From contig JAPSLO010000003.1 in assembly GCA_031180725.1 (NCBI GenBank), forward strand, positions 62,001 through 126,000: a DNA stretch of 64,000 bases, in the 5' to 3' direction. The stretch is from Roseomonas sp. (lineage in GTDB: Bacteria; Pseudomonadota; Alphaproteobacteria; Acetobacterales; Acetobacteraceae). Numbering within the stretch: position 1 is the stretch's first letter; each line of letters opens with the position of its first letter. Under the pieces are notes generated by a model that was given only the letters and a program-made list of their open reading frames with translations, ran no database searches and was not told where the DNA came from. The position numbers and the translations under genes are program-made. Shown piece after piece: positions 1 to 8,860 of the stretch.

Positions 1-1
1 C

Positions 2-211
2 GTGATCTGGGCCATCGAGAACCCGCGCCGCGGCCTGGTGGAATCCGACGAGATGGACCACGAGCGGATCCTGGAGATCTGCGCGCCCTATCTGGGCGAG
101 GTGGTCGGCGTCTATTCGGACTGGACCCCGCTGCAGGACCGCGGCCGCCTGTTCCCGGAGGAAGTGGACAGCGCCGACCCTTGGCAGTTCCGGAACATCC
201 GGGTGGGGTGA
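2..211 (+). CDS. hss: Homospermidine synthase, C-terminal fragment
   Basis: This is the last 69 codons of a gene that begins before the window; the first in-frame GTG here is internal. The tail, with WAIENPRRGLVE, PYLGEVVGVYSDWTPL and the ending DPWQFRNIRV, resembles the C-terminus of bacterial homospermidine synthases of the saccharopine-dehydrogenase-like fold. These make sym-homospermidine from putrescine in the cytoplasm, using NAD. Homospermidine is a common polyamine in alphaproteobacteria, which fits the context. The catalytic and NAD-binding parts are outside the window, so the call rests on the tail alone. Confidence 0.68.
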   Translation: MIWAIENPRRGLVESDEMDHERILEICAPYLGEVVGVYSDWTPLQDRGRLFPEEVDSADPWQFRNIRVG

Positions 212-213
212 CG

Positions 214-255
214 CCTTCCCCGGTCGGGGCCATGATCGGCCCTGACCGGAAGGGG
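214..255 (+). terminator. Hairpin after the homospermidine synthase gene
   Basis: Near-complementary arms at 214-231 and 238-255 flank the six-base loop ATGATC just after the stop codon. There is no T-run. The 3' arm also holds the purine-rich ribosome binding stretch of the next gene, so the structure could affect that gene's translation too. Confidence 0.4.
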
Positions 256-265
256 AGGGCACCAT

Positions 266-1876
266 ATGAAAAGGCTGCTGCTGGCCGGGCTGGCCAGTCT
301 GGCACTCGGCGTGCCTTGGGGCGCAGCCGCCAGTGCCCAGACGCTGCGCATCGCCATGGCGGCGGAGCCGACCTCCGCGGACCCGCATCATTATGCCGCC
401 GCGCCCAACTCCACCCTGCACGACCATGTCTTCGAAGCCCTGGTGGAGCTGGATTCGCGCCTGCGGGTGCGGCCGTCCCTGGCGGTATCCTGGGAAAGGC
501 GCGACGACCGGAGCTGGGTATTCAAGCTGCGGCCTGGTGTGCGCTTCCACAACGGCGCGCCGCTGACGGCGGCGGATGTCGTCTTCTCCTTCTGCCGGAT
601 CCTGAACAACGAGAGCGAGCTGGCGGTCAGCTACTCTTCCTTCGTCCGCCGCTACGCGCGGGTGGAGGCGGAAAGCCCGGACACGGTGCTGATCGTAACG
701 AAGCAGCCGGAGCCGCTGCTGACCTCCGATCTCTCCTCGCTGCGCATCATCACCCGCAGCTTGGTGCCGGAACGGCAGATCACCTTCGACGCGGCCACCA
801 ACTGCGGAGGGCAGGGGCCCTGGCCGACCCTGGCGCAGTTCAACGATTCAGGCGCGGCCATCGGCACCGGCCCATTCAAGATGCGCAGCTTCGGCCGCGG
901 CGGCGTGACCGAGCTGGTGCGTAACGATGACTACTGGGGGGAGAAGCCCGCATGGGCCACGGTGCGCCTGCAACCGGTCACGGCGGCCGGGCCGCGCCTG
1001 GCCGGGCTGCTGGCCGGCGACCATGACGTGGTGGAGGCGCCCGCCACCGGCGACATTCCCCGCCTGCGGGACAATGCGAATGTGCGCCTGGCCGTGGCGC
1101 CCACCACGCGGCTGATCTTCCTTCAACTCGATCAGCGGGACCCGGCGCCCTTCGTCAATGGTGGAAACGCGCCGAACCCGCTGCGCGACCCGCGCGTGCG
1201 CCAGGCGCTGTCGCTCGCCATCGACCGGCAGGCCATCGTGCAGCGGGTGATGGACGGGCTGGCGACGCCGGCGGCGCAGTTCCTGCCGGAAGGCATGTTC
1301 GGCCTGGTGCCGGGCGTGACGGCGCTGCCCTACGATCCCGCGCGCGCCCGCGCGTTGCTGGCCGAAGCCGGCTACCCCAACGGCTTCAGCATGACACTGC
1401 ACGCCACCAACAACCGCTATGTGAACGATGCGCGCATAGCCCAGGCATTGGCGCAGTATTTCACCCGCATCGGCGTGCGGACGGAGGTGGATGCCATGCC
1501 CTCCAACGTCTATTTCACGCGCCGCGCGCGGCGGGATTTCAGCGTGCCGATGGGCGGCTGGGCGGCCGACGCGCAGGAGACGTTGCTGTTCTTCCGCACA
1601 TGGATGGTCACGACGAACCGCGAGCGCGGGGTGGGCGGCAGCAACTATTCCGCCTGGTCCGACCCCGGTTTCGACGGCCCGGCCATGGCCGCCCTGACCA
1701 CCATGGAGGATGCGGCGCGGGAGCGCCTGTTGCAGCAGGCCGGCCGTGTGGCGCTTGAACGCATGCCGGTGCTGCCCATCCATTTCGAAAGTGCCGCCTG
1801 GGCCCTGCGGCGCGGCCTGAAATACGACGGTCGCATGGACCAGACGACCCTCGCGCAGGAGATCCAGCCAGAGTGA
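266..1876 (+). CDS. ABC transporter substrate-binding protein, family 5 (oligopeptide/nickel type)
   Basis: A periplasmic receptor of 536 residues, normal for SBP_bac_5 (DppA/OppA-like). A Sec signal peptide covers about residues 1-24, ending ASAQ. Family landmarks include an early AEPTSADPHH stretch, LRPGVRFHNGAPLTAADVVFS near residue 95, and DPRVRQALSLAIDR near residue 315. The ATG follows a GGGGAGGG binding site. No permease or ATPase lies nearby, so it is an orphan receptor that must share a translocator. Its stop overlaps the next start by four bases (GTGA). It is a diverged paralog of the receptor at 6121-7695. The ligand cannot be read from sequence; peptides, opines, nickel chelates or glycosides are all possible. 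Confidence 0.85.
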   Translation: MKRLLLAGLASLALGVPWGAAASAQTLRIAMAAEPTSADPHHYAAAPNSTLHDHVFEALVELDSRLRVRPSLAVSWERRDDRSWVFKLRPGVRFHNGAPLTAADVVFSFCRILNNESELAVSYSSFVRRYARVEAESPDTVLIVTKQPEPLLTSDLSSLRIITRSLVPERQITFDAATNCGGQGPWPTLAQFNDSGAAIGTGPFKMRSFGRGGVTELVRNDDYWGEKPAWATVRLQPVTAAGPRLAGLLAGDHDVVEAPATGDIPRLRDNANVRLAVAPTTRLIFLQLDQRDPAPFVNGGNAPNPLRDPRVRQALSLAIDRQAIVQRVMDGLATPAAQFLPEGMFGLVPGVTALPYDPARARALLAEAGYPNGFSMTLHATNNRYVNDARIAQALAQYFTRIGVRTEVDAMPSNVYFTRRARRDFSVPMGGWAADAQETLLFFRTWMVTTNRERGVGGSNYSAWSDPGFDGPAMAALTTMEDAARERLLQQAGRVALERMPVLPIHFESAAWALRRGLKYDGRMDQTTLAQEIQPE

Positions 1877-2757
1877 CGCCCGACCTGCTTTCGGCTGCGC
1901 TGTCCGCCACCGGCCGCGCGGCCATTCCCTGGCGCGATGCGCGCTGCGACGCCACGCGCGCGCTTACCCTGCATTGCTACCGCCCTGCTGGCTTCACGCA
2001 GGACAGCCCGGTGGTGCTGGTGCAGCACGGCATGAATCGCAATGGCGACGAGTATCGTGACTTCTGGATGCCGGCCGCCGAGAAGCACGGGCTGCTGATC
2101 ATCGCCACCACTTTCGGCAAGGAAGCCTGGCCGGAAGCGGAGCACTACAACAATGGCCTGGTGCTGGACGCGCAGAAGCGGCCGCGCCCGCGCGAAGCCT
2201 GGGCCTATGCCATCCCGCTCCGGGTCTTCGCCGCGCTGCAGCAGGCGGGCGTCACGCGGCGGGCGAAAGCGCATTTCTTCGGGCATTCGGCGGGTGGCCA
2301 GTTCGGCCATCGGATGATGTCGACCCAGCCGCACGACGCGCTGGAAGCCGTGGTGGTCGGCAATCCCGGCTGGTATTCGCTGCCGACGCTTGGCGCGGAC
2401 TTCCCGGCCGGACTGGGCGGCATCGGGCTGGGTGACGCGGATCTGGAGCGGCTGCTGGCCTACCCCATGACCATCCTGGCCGGCGACCGGGACATCGAGA
2501 CCTCCGGCCCCTCGCTGCCGTCGAACCCGGAAGCCATGGCACAAGGGCCCCACCGCTTCGCGCGGGCGCACAACTACCTGGAAGCCGGGCGGGCGGAGGC
2601 CCTGCGACGTGGCATAGCCTGCAACTGGCGGCTGGTGCCGGTGGAAGGCATCGGGCATGACGGGGCGGCCATGTCGCGCGTGGCGGCCGCCCTGTGGTTC
2701 GAAGGGCGGCTGATCACGGCCGAGGAAGCGGGCGTGTCGGCGAACGGCGCGCTGTAG
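1873..2757 (+). CDS. Alpha/beta hydrolase (esterase or PHB-depolymerase-like)
   Basis: A 294-residue alpha/beta hydrolase-fold protein. The nucleophile elbow GHSAGGQFGH near residue 139 supplies the serine, VVLVQHGMNRNGDEY near residue 54 is the oxyanion region, and GIGHDGAAM near residue 260 supplies the histidine. No signal peptide is seen, so it is probably cytoplasmic. The GTG start overlaps the upstream stop, giving translational coupling to the receptor gene; a reductase pair follows. It may hydrolyse an ester or lactone brought in by that receptor. The substrate is unknown. Confidence 0.75.
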   Translation: MTPDLLSAALSATGRAAIPWRDARCDATRALTLHCYRPAGFTQDSPVVLVQHGMNRNGDEYRDFWMPAAEKHGLLIIATTFGKEAWPEAEHYNNGLVLDAQKRPRPREAWAYAIPLRVFAALQQAGVTRRAKAHFFGHSAGGQFGHRMMSTQPHDALEAVVVGNPGWYSLPTLGADFPAGLGGIGLGDADLERLLAYPMTILAGDRDIETSGPSLPSNPEAMAQGPHRFARAHNYLEAGRAEALRRGIACNWRLVPVEGIGHDGAAMSRVAAALWFEGRLITAEEAGVSANGAL

Positions 2758-2765
2758 AGGGAGAG

Positions 2766-3752
2766 ATGGGGATGCACGTCCTGGTCATCGGCGCCGCCGG
2801 CATGATTGGCCGCAAGCTCGTCGCGCGCATCGCGGCGGATGGGGGCATCGGCGGGCGCAAGGTGGATAAGCTGAGCCTGGTGGATGTGGTGCCGCCGGAA
2901 ATGCCGCCCGGCTTCACCGGCAAAGCCTGGGCCGCCGATATCTCCTCTCCGGGCGAAGCCGTGCAGATGGTGGCGGGCCGGCCGGAGCTAATCTTCCACC
3001 TGGCCGCCATCGTCTCCGGCGAGGCGGAGGCCGATTTCGACAAGGGCTACCGCATCAACCTGGACGGCACGCGCCTGCTGTTCGAGGCGATCCGCGCCGA
3101 GGGGATGAAGCAGCCCTATATGCCGCGGGTGGTCTTCACTTCCTCCATCGCCGTCTTCGGCGCGCCCTTCCCGGGGGCGATCAACGATGAGTTCTTCACC
3201 ACGCCGCTGACCAGCTATGGCACGCAGAAGGCGATAGGGGAGCTGCTGCTGGCGGATTACTCGCGCCGCGGCATTTTCGACGGCATCGGCATCCGCCTGC
3301 CCACCATCTGCATCCGCCCCGGCAAGCCGAACAAGGCGGCCAGCGGCTTCTTCTCCGGCATCCTGCGCGAGCCGCTGGCGGGGCAGGAGGCGGTGCTGCC
3401 GGTGCCCGACACGGTGATGCATTGGCATGCCAGCCCGCGCGCTGCCGTGGGTTTCCTGCTGCATGCCGCGACGCTGGACACCGCCCCGCTGGGCGCGCGC
3501 CGCAACCTGACCATGCCGGGCCTGGCCGCCACGGTCGCCGAGCAGATCGAGGCGCTGCGTCGCGTGGCTGGCGACAAGGCCGTGGCGCTGATCAAGCGCG
3601 TGCCGGACGAGACCATCGGCCGCATCGTCGCGGGCTGGCCGCGCCGCTTCGAGGCGAAGCGCGCCGAGGCGCTGGGCTTCCAGGCGGAGAAGAATTTCGA
3701 CGAGATCATCCGCGTGCATATCGAGGATGAGCTGGGGGGCAGGCTGCCGTGA
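2766..3752 (+). CDS. denD: NAD-dependent epimerase/dehydratase, D-erythronate dehydrogenase-like
   Basis: A 328-residue extended SDR. The Rossmann motif GAAGMIG is at the N-terminus, the catalytic pair lies in SYGTQK near residue 145, and TSSIAVFG supplies the serine. The overall pattern (FHLAAIVSGEAE, RLPTICIRPG, MHWHASPRAA) matches the DenD group, which oxidises D-erythronate to 2-oxo-tetronate with NAD. ATG at 2766 was chosen over an upstream in-frame GTG because GAGGGAGAG precedes it; the ATG at 2772 is also possible. It overlaps the next dehydrogenase by four bases. The usual DenD partners, a four-carbon acid kinase and OtnI/OtnC, are absent, so the pathway may differ. Confidence 0.72.
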   Translation: MGMHVLVIGAAGMIGRKLVARIAADGGIGGRKVDKLSLVDVVPPEMPPGFTGKAWAADISSPGEAVQMVAGRPELIFHLAAIVSGEAEADFDKGYRINLDGTRLLFEAIRAEGMKQPYMPRVVFTSSIAVFGAPFPGAINDEFFTTPLTSYGTQKAIGELLLADYSRRGIFDGIGIRLPTICIRPGKPNKAASGFFSGILREPLAGQEAVLPVPDTVMHWHASPRAAVGFLLHAATLDTAPLGARRNLTMPGLAATVAEQIEALRRVAGDKAVALIKRVPDETIGRIVAGWPRRFEAKRAEALGFQAEKNFDEIIRVHIEDELGGRLP

Positions 3753-4690
3753 CCAAGCCGGGCCTGCTCGTCGTCGGGGAACTGCCGGCCTGGGACCTGG
3801 AGGCGCTGACCGACCGCTTCGACCTGCACCTGTACTACGCGGCCGAGGACAAGTCGGCGATGCTGATGGCCGGGCGAGACACGATCCGCGCCATCTGCAC
3901 CAAGGGCGAGATCGGTGCCAGCGCGGAGATGATGGATGCACTGCCTAAGCTGGAGATCATCGCCAATTACGGCGTCGGCTACGACCTGATCGACATACCG
4001 GCCGCGAAGGCACGCGGCTTGCGCGTGACCAACACGCCGGATGTGCTGACCGAGGAAGTGGCCGACATGGCGATCGGCCTGCTGCTGGCCGCGGCAAGGC
4101 GAATCCCGGCGGGCGATGCTTGGGTGCGGGACGGGTCTTGGAGGACCAAGGGGATGTTCCCCTTGCAGACGCGGGTCTGGGGCAAGCGCATCGGCATCGT
4201 CGGGCTCGGCCGCATCGGCAGTGCCATCGCCCGCCGCGCCGAGGCCTTTCGTATGCCGGTGAGCTACAGCGCGCGGCAGAAGAAGCCCGTGCCCTATGAC
4301 TGGTACCCCACGCCGGCGGCGATGGCACCGCAAGTGGATGTGCTGATGGTGGCCGCCGCCGGCGGGCCGGCGACCATGGGCCTGGTGGACCGCGCCACCT
4401 TCGAGGCGCTGCAGCCCGGCGCCATCTTCTGCAACGTCGCCCGTGGCACGGTGGTGGATGAGACAGCGCTGCTGGAAGCGCTGCGCACGCGGCGCATCGC
4501 TGCGGCGGGTATCGACGTCTTCCTGAACGAGCCGGAGATCGACCCGGAGTTCCTCACCTTTGACCACGTCGTGCTGCAACCCCACGCGGCCAGCGGCACG
4601 GTGGAGACACGCAAGGATATGGGCCGGCTGCTGCGCGAGAATCTGGAAGCGCATTTCGACGGCAGGCCACTGCTGACGCCGGTGGCTTAG
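3749..4690 (+). CDS. D-isomer-specific 2-hydroxyacid dehydrogenase (glyoxylate/hydroxypyruvate reductase type)
   Basis: A 313-residue cytoplasmic NAD(P)H oxidoreductase that interconverts 2-oxo acids and D-2-hydroxy acids. The nucleotide-binding motif GLGRIGSAIARRAE is near residue 152. The catalytic Arg lies in NVARGTVVDE, the Glu in NEPEID and the His in LQPHAASGT, all in the expected order. The GTG start overlaps the DenD-like stop (GTGA), so it is the last gene of a four-gene unit: receptor, hydrolase, SDR and this enzyme. It may reduce a 2-oxo acid made by its neighbour; glyoxylate or hydroxypyruvate are the default substrates. Confidence 0.85.
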   Translation: MTKPGLLVVGELPAWDLEALTDRFDLHLYYAAEDKSAMLMAGRDTIRAICTKGEIGASAEMMDALPKLEIIANYGVGYDLIDIPAAKARGLRVTNTPDVLTEEVADMAIGLLLAAARRIPAGDAWVRDGSWRTKGMFPLQTRVWGKRIGIVGLGRIGSAIARRAEAFRMPVSYSARQKKPVPYDWYPTPAAMAPQVDVLMVAAAGGPATMGLVDRATFEALQPGAIFCNVARGTVVDETALLEALRTRRIAAAGIDVFLNEPEIDPEFLTFDHVVLQPHAASGTVETRKDMGRLLRENLEAHFDGRPLLTPVA

Positions 4691-4696
4691 CGGGAG

Positions 4697-4718
4697 GCGG
4701 CCGGCACGCGCCGGCCGC
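4697..4718. terminator. Bidirectional hairpin between convergent genes
   Basis: A perfect 9-bp inverted repeat, GCGGCCGGC with loop ACGC, lies in the 39-bp gap between the hydroxyacid dehydrogenase (plus strand) and the amidase (minus strand). It has no T-run, as is common at this GC content. Confidence 0.55.
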
Positions 4719-4729
4719 GTGTCATGCCC

Positions 4730-6100
4730 CTACAGAGAGGGCCAGCGATGCGCCCAGGGATGCGCGGCCTCGAATTGGCGGGCCATCGCCACCAGCGTCC
4801 AGTCCCCGCCGAAGGGGGCGATGAGCTGGAAGCCGATGGGAAGTCCATCCGGCGAAGGCGCGCAGGGGATGTTGATGCCGGGCAGGCCACCGGCATTCAC
4901 GATGCCGGTGAAGGCGCGGTGGTGCGGCGGGCCGAATTCCTCGGCCTTCCAGGGCAGCGAGCCGGCAGAGGGCGTCATCAGCAAGTCCCACTTGCGGAAG
5001 GCGCGGGCGAACTGCGCCTGCACCTCGCGGAAGGCATTCAGCCCCTCGATGTAGTCCATGGCCGTTAGCTTCGCGCCGCGCTCGGCCATCTCCTCGTAGA
5101 TCTCGCCGATCTTGCCGCGCCAGTCCTTGTCGCGCAGCAGCCAGGCCAGGCCACCCTGGGTGAAGGTCGGCCAATGCTTCTCGAAAAGGTCGAGATCCAC
5201 GGGCAGGGCGCCTTCCTCCACCTGGTGGCCCAGCGCGGCCAGGTCGCGTGCGGCGGCGGCGCAGCTTTCCGCCACCACCTCATCGACCTTCCAGTTGCCG
5301 AAGCGCGGGATGTAGAGGATGCGCAGGCCCCTCGGTGGCGGCGGCTCCGTGGTGGGGCCAGGCACGTTCACCGACAGCCGGTCCTCGTCCAGCGGGCCCT
5401 GGATGATCGTCAGCGTCGCCGCCAGGTCGTCGACAGTACGCGCGATGGGTCCGATGATCTCGGCATCATCCAGGATAATCGGCAGGCCGTTGCGCCGCGC
5501 CACGCGGCCCGTGGAGGGCTTCAGCCCGACCAGCCCACAATGGCAGGCCGGACGCCGGATGGAGCCGCCGCCGTCCGTGCCGAGCGTCACGGGTCCAAAG
5601 CCCGCCGCCACCGCTGCCGCACCGCCACCGGTGGAGGCGCCGGGGACGAGTTCGGGGTTCCACGGGTTGCGCGTGGTGCCGAAGGCTTTGGTGGAGACAT
5701 TGCCGCGGCCGAGGGTGAATTCCGAGACATTGGTCTTGCCCAGGATCACCGCACCGCCTTCCCGCAGTCGCGCCACCGGCGTCTCATCGGCATCGGGCAC
5801 ATAGTCCAGATACAGCTCGCTGCCCCAGGCGCAGCGCAGCCCGGCGACGGTGATGTTGTCCTTGATGGAAACCGGCACGCCATCCAAGGGGCCGAGCGGC
5901 TGGCCCGCCGCGAAACGGGCATCGGCCGCTGCCGCGGCGGCACGGGCACCGGCCTCGTCGAGCGTGGCGAAGGCGTTGATCTTCGGGTTTGCGCTCGTGA
6001 TGCGCGCCAGCACGGCCTCGAGCACCGCGCTCGGCGTCGTCTCCCTGCGACGAAAGCGGGCGGCGAGTTCGGTGGCGGGAAGGCTCCACAATTCGGGCAT
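4730..6100 (-). CDS. Amidase (amidase signature family)
   Basis: A 456-residue amidase signature enzyme that hydrolyses C-N amide bonds in the cytoplasm. The catalytic Lys is in VSIKDNI near residue 80. The cis-Ser lies in GASTGGGAAAVAAG near residue 154, where the usual second Ser is Thr. The nucleophile Ser is in GTDGGGSIRRPA near residue 178. The C-terminal GLPIGFQLIAPFGGDWTL is typical. It lacks GatA partners and is best seen as a stand-alone catabolic amidase. It sits 20 bases after a family-5 receptor gene on the same strand, so receptor and amidase are probably co-transcribed and may act on the same imported amide or peptide. Confidence 0.85.
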   Translation of the reverse strand: MPELWSLPATELAARFRRRETTPSAVLEAVLARITSANPKINAFATLDEAGARAAAAAADARFAAGQPLGPLDGVPVSIKDNITVAGLRCAWGSELYLDYVPDADETPVARLREGGAVILGKTNVSEFTLGRGNVSTKAFGTTRNPWNPELVPGASTGGGAAAVAAGFGPVTLGTDGGGSIRRPACHCGLVGLKPSTGRVARRNGLPIILDDAEIIGPIARTVDDLAATLTIIQGPLDEDRLSVNVPGPTTEPPPPRGLRILYIPRFGNWKVDEVVAESCAAAARDLAALGHQVEEGALPVDLDLFEKHWPTFTQGGLAWLLRDKDWRGKIGEIYEEMAERGAKLTAMDYIEGLNAFREVQAQFARAFRKWDLLMTPSAGSLPWKAEEFGPPHHRAFTGIVNAGGLPGINIPCAPSPDGLPIGFQLIAPFGGDWTLVAMARQFEAAHPWAHRWPSL

Positions 6101-6120
6101 GAGAGGCGACTCCGGATCTT

Positions 6121-7695
6121 CTAATTGGCGGGCGTGACAAAGCGAGCCAGCGTGAACTCATCGGCGCGTGGCGCATAGGCGATGGCGCCGCGGGTGGCCC
6201 AGATATTCACCTGGTAGAGCAGCGGCACGATGGCGTGGTCGGCGATGGCCAGCTCGCTGGCTTCTTCCAGCAGGCGGCGGCGCGCATCCTCATCCACGGT
6301 CACCAGAGCGCGGCGCACCAGATCGTCCAGCGCGGGGTTGGAATAGCGGCCGCGATTGGCAACACCCATGCCCGTGGCGCGGTCCGGCGTGGCCAACAGG
6401 CTGCGCAGCGGCGAGGACATCTCGCCGGTATTGCTGCCCCAGCCCAGCAGCATGGCCGAGTAGGCATGGTTCGGTGGCCCGCCCTGGGAGAGCAGCACGT
6501 TGAAGGGCAGCACCTCCGCCCGCGTCTCGATGCCGGCCCGCGTCAGCATCTGCGCCAAGGCCTGCAGGATCTGGTCGTCGTTTGGGAACCGGTTGTTGGG
6601 GCCGTGGATGGTGAGTTGGAAGCCGTTCGGGAAGCCGGCTTCGCGTAGCAGGTGCTGAGCGCCGGGCAGGTCGAAGGCTTCCGGGCGCAGGCGCGGGCTG
6701 GCGCCGAAGAAGCCTTCGGCGAGGAAGCCGCCGGCAGCAATCGCCTCGCCGTCCATCAGGCGGTCGACGATCAGCGGGCGGTTGATGGCCTTTGAGATCG
6801 CCTCGCGCACGCGGGTGTCGCGCAGCGGGTTGGTGGCCAGCGGCTGCCCGGCGCGGTCGCGCGCGAAGGGGGTTACAGCGCGATGCGTGTCGAAGGAGAG
6901 GAACATCACGCGGTTGGACACCGTCCGCCACAGCTTCACATCGCTGCGACGGCGCAGCGCGGCGAGCTGGCTGAGCGGCGCGGCCTCAATGATGTCGACA
7001 TCGCCGGCCAGCAGCGCGGCGGCACGGGCGGAGTCATTCGGCACCACGCGCAGCGTCACCCGCGCCCAATGCGGCGCGCCACCCCAGTAGGTGGGGTTGC
7101 GCGTCAGCACCACCTGTCCGCCGGGCGTGTAGCTCTCGAAGCGGAAGGGGCCGGTGCCCACCATGGCGGGGCCGCTGTTGAAGTCCTGCGTCGTCGCGGT
7201 TTCCAGCCGCCGCGCAATGATGGAGATGGTGGAAAGGTCCGTCGGCAACAGCGGCGCCGGGCCATGGGTACGGATGCGCAGCGTGCGGGCATCCACCACC
7301 TCCACCGCCGCAATGCCGCGAGTGAACTGAGTCAGCGGCCCTGGGCTGTTCGGCACCGCCGGCACGCGGCGCAGGCTGGCGGCGACATCCTCGGCTTCCA
7401 GTGGCGCGCCATCGTGGAAGACGACGCCTGGGCGCAGCCGGAATTCCCATGCCGTCTCCGACAGGGGGCGCCAGGATTCCGCCAGGCCGGGAATTAGCCG
7501 CTGCCGTTCATCCTGGTGCACCAGCCGGTCGAAGACATGCGACGCGATGGCGTTGTTCGGCACCAGATTGTGAAAGTGCGGATCCACCGAACTGGGCTGT
7601 GATGCGAGCGCCGCCGTCAGGCTCTGCGCCGTCGCTCCGCCCGCCAAGGGCAGCGAGAGGAGCGCAAGCGCGAGAAGCTGGCGTGCGACGTGCAT
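6121..7695 (-). CDS. ABC transporter substrate-binding protein, family 5
   Basis: A 524-residue periplasmic receptor. The signal peptide MHVARQLLALALLSLPLAGG is followed by mature sequence with PSSVDPHFHN, FRLRPGVVFHDGAPLEAEDV and DTRVREAISKAINR, the same landmarks as the receptor at 266-1876. The frame stays open far upstream, but ATG at 7695 is preferred because it begins a clean signal peptide and GGAG lies just upstream. No permease or ATPase is nearby. It leads the amidase gene. The divergent gene at 7834 leaves a 138-bp shared promoter region. The ligand is unknown. Confidence 0.85.
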   Translation of the reverse strand: MHVARQLLALALLSLPLAGGATAQSLTAALASQPSSVDPHFHNLVPNNAIASHVFDRLVHQDERQRLIPGLAESWRPLSETAWEFRLRPGVVFHDGAPLEAEDVAASLRRVPAVPNSPGPLTQFTRGIAAVEVVDARTLRIRTHGPAPLLPTDLSTISIIARRLETATTQDFNSGPAMVGTGPFRFESYTPGGQVVLTRNPTYWGGAPHWARVTLRVVPNDSARAAALLAGDVDIIEAAPLSQLAALRRRSDVKLWRTVSNRVMFLSFDTHRAVTPFARDRAGQPLATNPLRDTRVREAISKAINRPLIVDRLMDGEAIAAGGFLAEGFFGASPRLRPEAFDLPGAQHLLREAGFPNGFQLTIHGPNNRFPNDDQILQALAQMLTRAGIETRAEVLPFNVLLSQGGPPNHAYSAMLLGWGSNTGEMSSPLRSLLATPDRATGMGVANRGRYSNPALDDLVRRALVTVDEDARRRLLEEASELAIADHAIVPLLYQVNIWATRGAIAYAPRADEFTLARFVTPAN

Positions 7696-7833
7696 GGCGT
7701 TCTCCGTCCGGCCTGGATCGTGGGGTGCACACTCTGCTCTCGGGCCGGCGCGCACAATCCGGCGCGTGGCGCACATTCCGTGCGGACGTGCGGGCCTTGC
7801 CGCTTCCTGCGGCAATCGAATGGAGTCCTGCTC

Positions 7834-8811
7834 ATGAATCTTCCGCGCCGCCATCTGCTCGCCTCCGCCAGCCTTGGCATCGTCGCGCCACGCCTTGTGC
7901 GCGCGCAATCCTTTCCGGACCGGCCGGTACGCGTGGTGGTCCCCTTCGCGCCTGGTGGCATCACGGACATCCTGGCGCGCGCGGCGGCGGAGCGGATGGC
8001 GCCCATCCTTGGCCAGCCGGTGGTGGTGGAGAACCGCGCCGGTGCTGGCGGCAATGTGGGATCGGAAGTCGTGGCGAAGGCACCGGCGGATGGGCACACG
8101 CTGCTGGCGGTCGGGCCAGCGGTGATGGGCATCGCCAAGCCGCTCTATGGCAACCTGACCTACGACCCGGATGCGGATTTTGCCTGCCTCGGCCTGCTGG
8201 GCGCACAGGCCAATGTGATGCTGGTGAGCCCGAAGGCGCTACCGCAGCCGACGCTGGAAGCCTTCATGGCGGCCGCGCGGGCCAAGCCGGGCGAGGTCGC
8301 CTTCGCGTCCTCCGGCGCCGGATCGCTGACGCATCTGACGGCGGAGCTGCTGGCCGCCGATGCCGGGCTGCGCCTGGTGCATGTGCCCTATCGTGGTAGC
8401 CCGCCGGCGCTGGCGGATCTGGCCGGCGGGCAGGTGGCGATGCTGTTCGACGCAATGACCACGGCATTGCCGCTGCACCAGGGCGGCCAGGCACGCATCG
8501 TCGGCACCGCCACCGCCGCGCGGCAGGAAGCGCTGCCGGATGTGCCGAGCCTGGTGGAAGCTGGATTCCCCAGCCTGGATGCGCCGAACTGGTTCGGCCT
8601 GTTCGCACCTGTGCGCACGCCCGCGCCGGTGCAAGCGAAGCTGGCCGCGGCGCTGGCCGCGGTGACGGAGAGCGCGCCCTACAAGACGCTGATGCAGCAG
8701 CGCAGTGCCCAGCCGGTGGCGCTCGGCGGCCGCACGCTGGACGCCTTCCTGGCCGATGAGCGGCGGCGCTGGGCCGGGGCGGTGGAGCGGAGCGGGGCGA
8801 AGCCGGGGTAG
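7834..8811 (+). CDS. Bug/TctC-family tripartite tricarboxylate transporter receptor
   Basis: A 325-residue periplasmic binding protein of the Bug family. A signal peptide covers about residues 1-25 (MNLPRRHLLASASL to VRAQ). Family landmarks follow: FPDRPVRVVVPFAPGG, GQPVVVENRAGAGGNVG, HVPYRGSPPAL and VPSLVEAGFP. The ATG has GGAG eight bases upstream; upstream in-frame codons only add low-quality sequence. Bug proteins typically bind small carboxylates or related polar molecules. No TctA/TctB genes adjoin it. It is one of seven such receptors in this window. Confidence 0.88.
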   Translation: MNLPRRHLLASASLGIVAPRLVRAQSFPDRPVRVVVPFAPGGITDILARAAAERMAPILGQPVVVENRAGAGGNVGSEVVAKAPADGHTLLAVGPAVMGIAKPLYGNLTYDPDADFACLGLLGAQANVMLVSPKALPQPTLEAFMAAARAKPGEVAFASSGAGSLTHLTAELLAADAGLRLVHVPYRGSPPALADLAGGQVAMLFDAMTTALPLHQGGQARIVGTATAARQEALPDVPSLVEAGFPSLDAPNWFGLFAPVRTPAPVQAKLAAALAAVTESAPYKTLMQQRSAQPVALGGRTLDAFLADERRRWAGAVERSGAKPG

Positions 8812-8826
8812 GGGCGGGACGTTGCA

Positions 8827-8849
8827 GGGGGAGGGCGCTGTCCTCCCCC
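8827..8849. terminator. Bidirectional hairpin between convergent genes
   Basis: An 8-bp stem, GGGGGAGG with CCTCCCCC around the loop GCGCTGT, lies in the 49-bp gap between the Bug gene (plus) and the permease gene (minus). It can serve both transcripts. Confidence 0.5.
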
Positions 8850-8860
8850 CAGGAGACGCT

